Shown: one piece after another, positions 5,890-5,890 of the stretch
How the letters are laid out: the number at the start of each line of letters is the position of its first letter
Numbering within the stretch: the first letter of the stretch is position 1
Assembly: GCA_964357255.1 (NCBI GenBank)
Contig: CAYHKQ010000092.1
Location: forward strand, 1 to 5,890
Reading direction: 5' to 3'
Length of the DNA stretch: 5,890 nt
DNA from: JBBTIS01 sp038059855
Lineage (GTDB): Bacteria; Elusimicrobiota; Elusimicrobia; JACQPE01
Translations under genes and position numbers: made by a program
The notes under the pieces: generated by a model
What the model was told of the DNA's origin: nothing
The model's input: only the letters and a program-made list of their open reading frames with translations
Database searches by the model: none

Positions 5890-5890
5890 C

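Overview
The window is a compact bacterial housekeeping segment. Five plus-strand genes are packed head to tail, and the 3' end of a sixth gene lies on the opposite strand. In order: a 5'-truncated dxr (DXP reductoisomerase, MEP isoprenoid pathway), rseP (site-2 intramembrane metalloprotease), proS (prolyl-tRNA synthetase with an INS editing domain), a short-chain dehydrogenase/reductase (SDR) and nadC (quinolinate phosphoribosyltransferase). A minus-strand gene then converges on nadC; only its low-complexity C-terminus is visible. The order dxr-rseP-proS is an old, widespread bacterial arrangement, often preceded by uppS-cdsA. That would place the start of dxr, and probably cdsA/uppS, just upstream of the window.

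The DNA is moderately GC-rich, and no residue or signature fixes the phylum. Divergent DXR and ProRS sequences in an otherwise ordinary gene order suggest a little-sampled lineage. An Elusimicrobiota-type bacterium is a guess, not a result.

The plus-strand genes form one probable transcription unit with translational coupling. dxr/rseP overlap as ATGA, rseP/proS are 2 nt apart, proS/SDR overlap as GTGA and SDR/nadC overlap as ATGA. No promoter or intrinsic terminator is visible. The products serve different pathways (isoprenoid synthesis, envelope proteolysis, translation, an unknown redox step, NAD synthesis), so this is a growth-linked housekeeping operon rather than a single pathway.

The most unusual feature is inside nadC. 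Two tandem 48-nt copies of a GC-rich, hairpin-forming repeat add 32 in-frame residues at a place where NadC proteins normally run straight from a helix into the IMLDN strand. The copies are identical except for a 5-nt block in which every base differs. Copy 1 has no stop codon in any of the six frames. This looks like a short palindromic element that inserts in frame into genes, comparable in behaviour to Rickettsia palindromic elements. Other points are a DXR that has lost several family-conserved residues while its reading frame stays open, a 13-bp perfect inverted repeat in the dxr coding region, and a Thr in place of the usual motif 3 Cys in ProRS.
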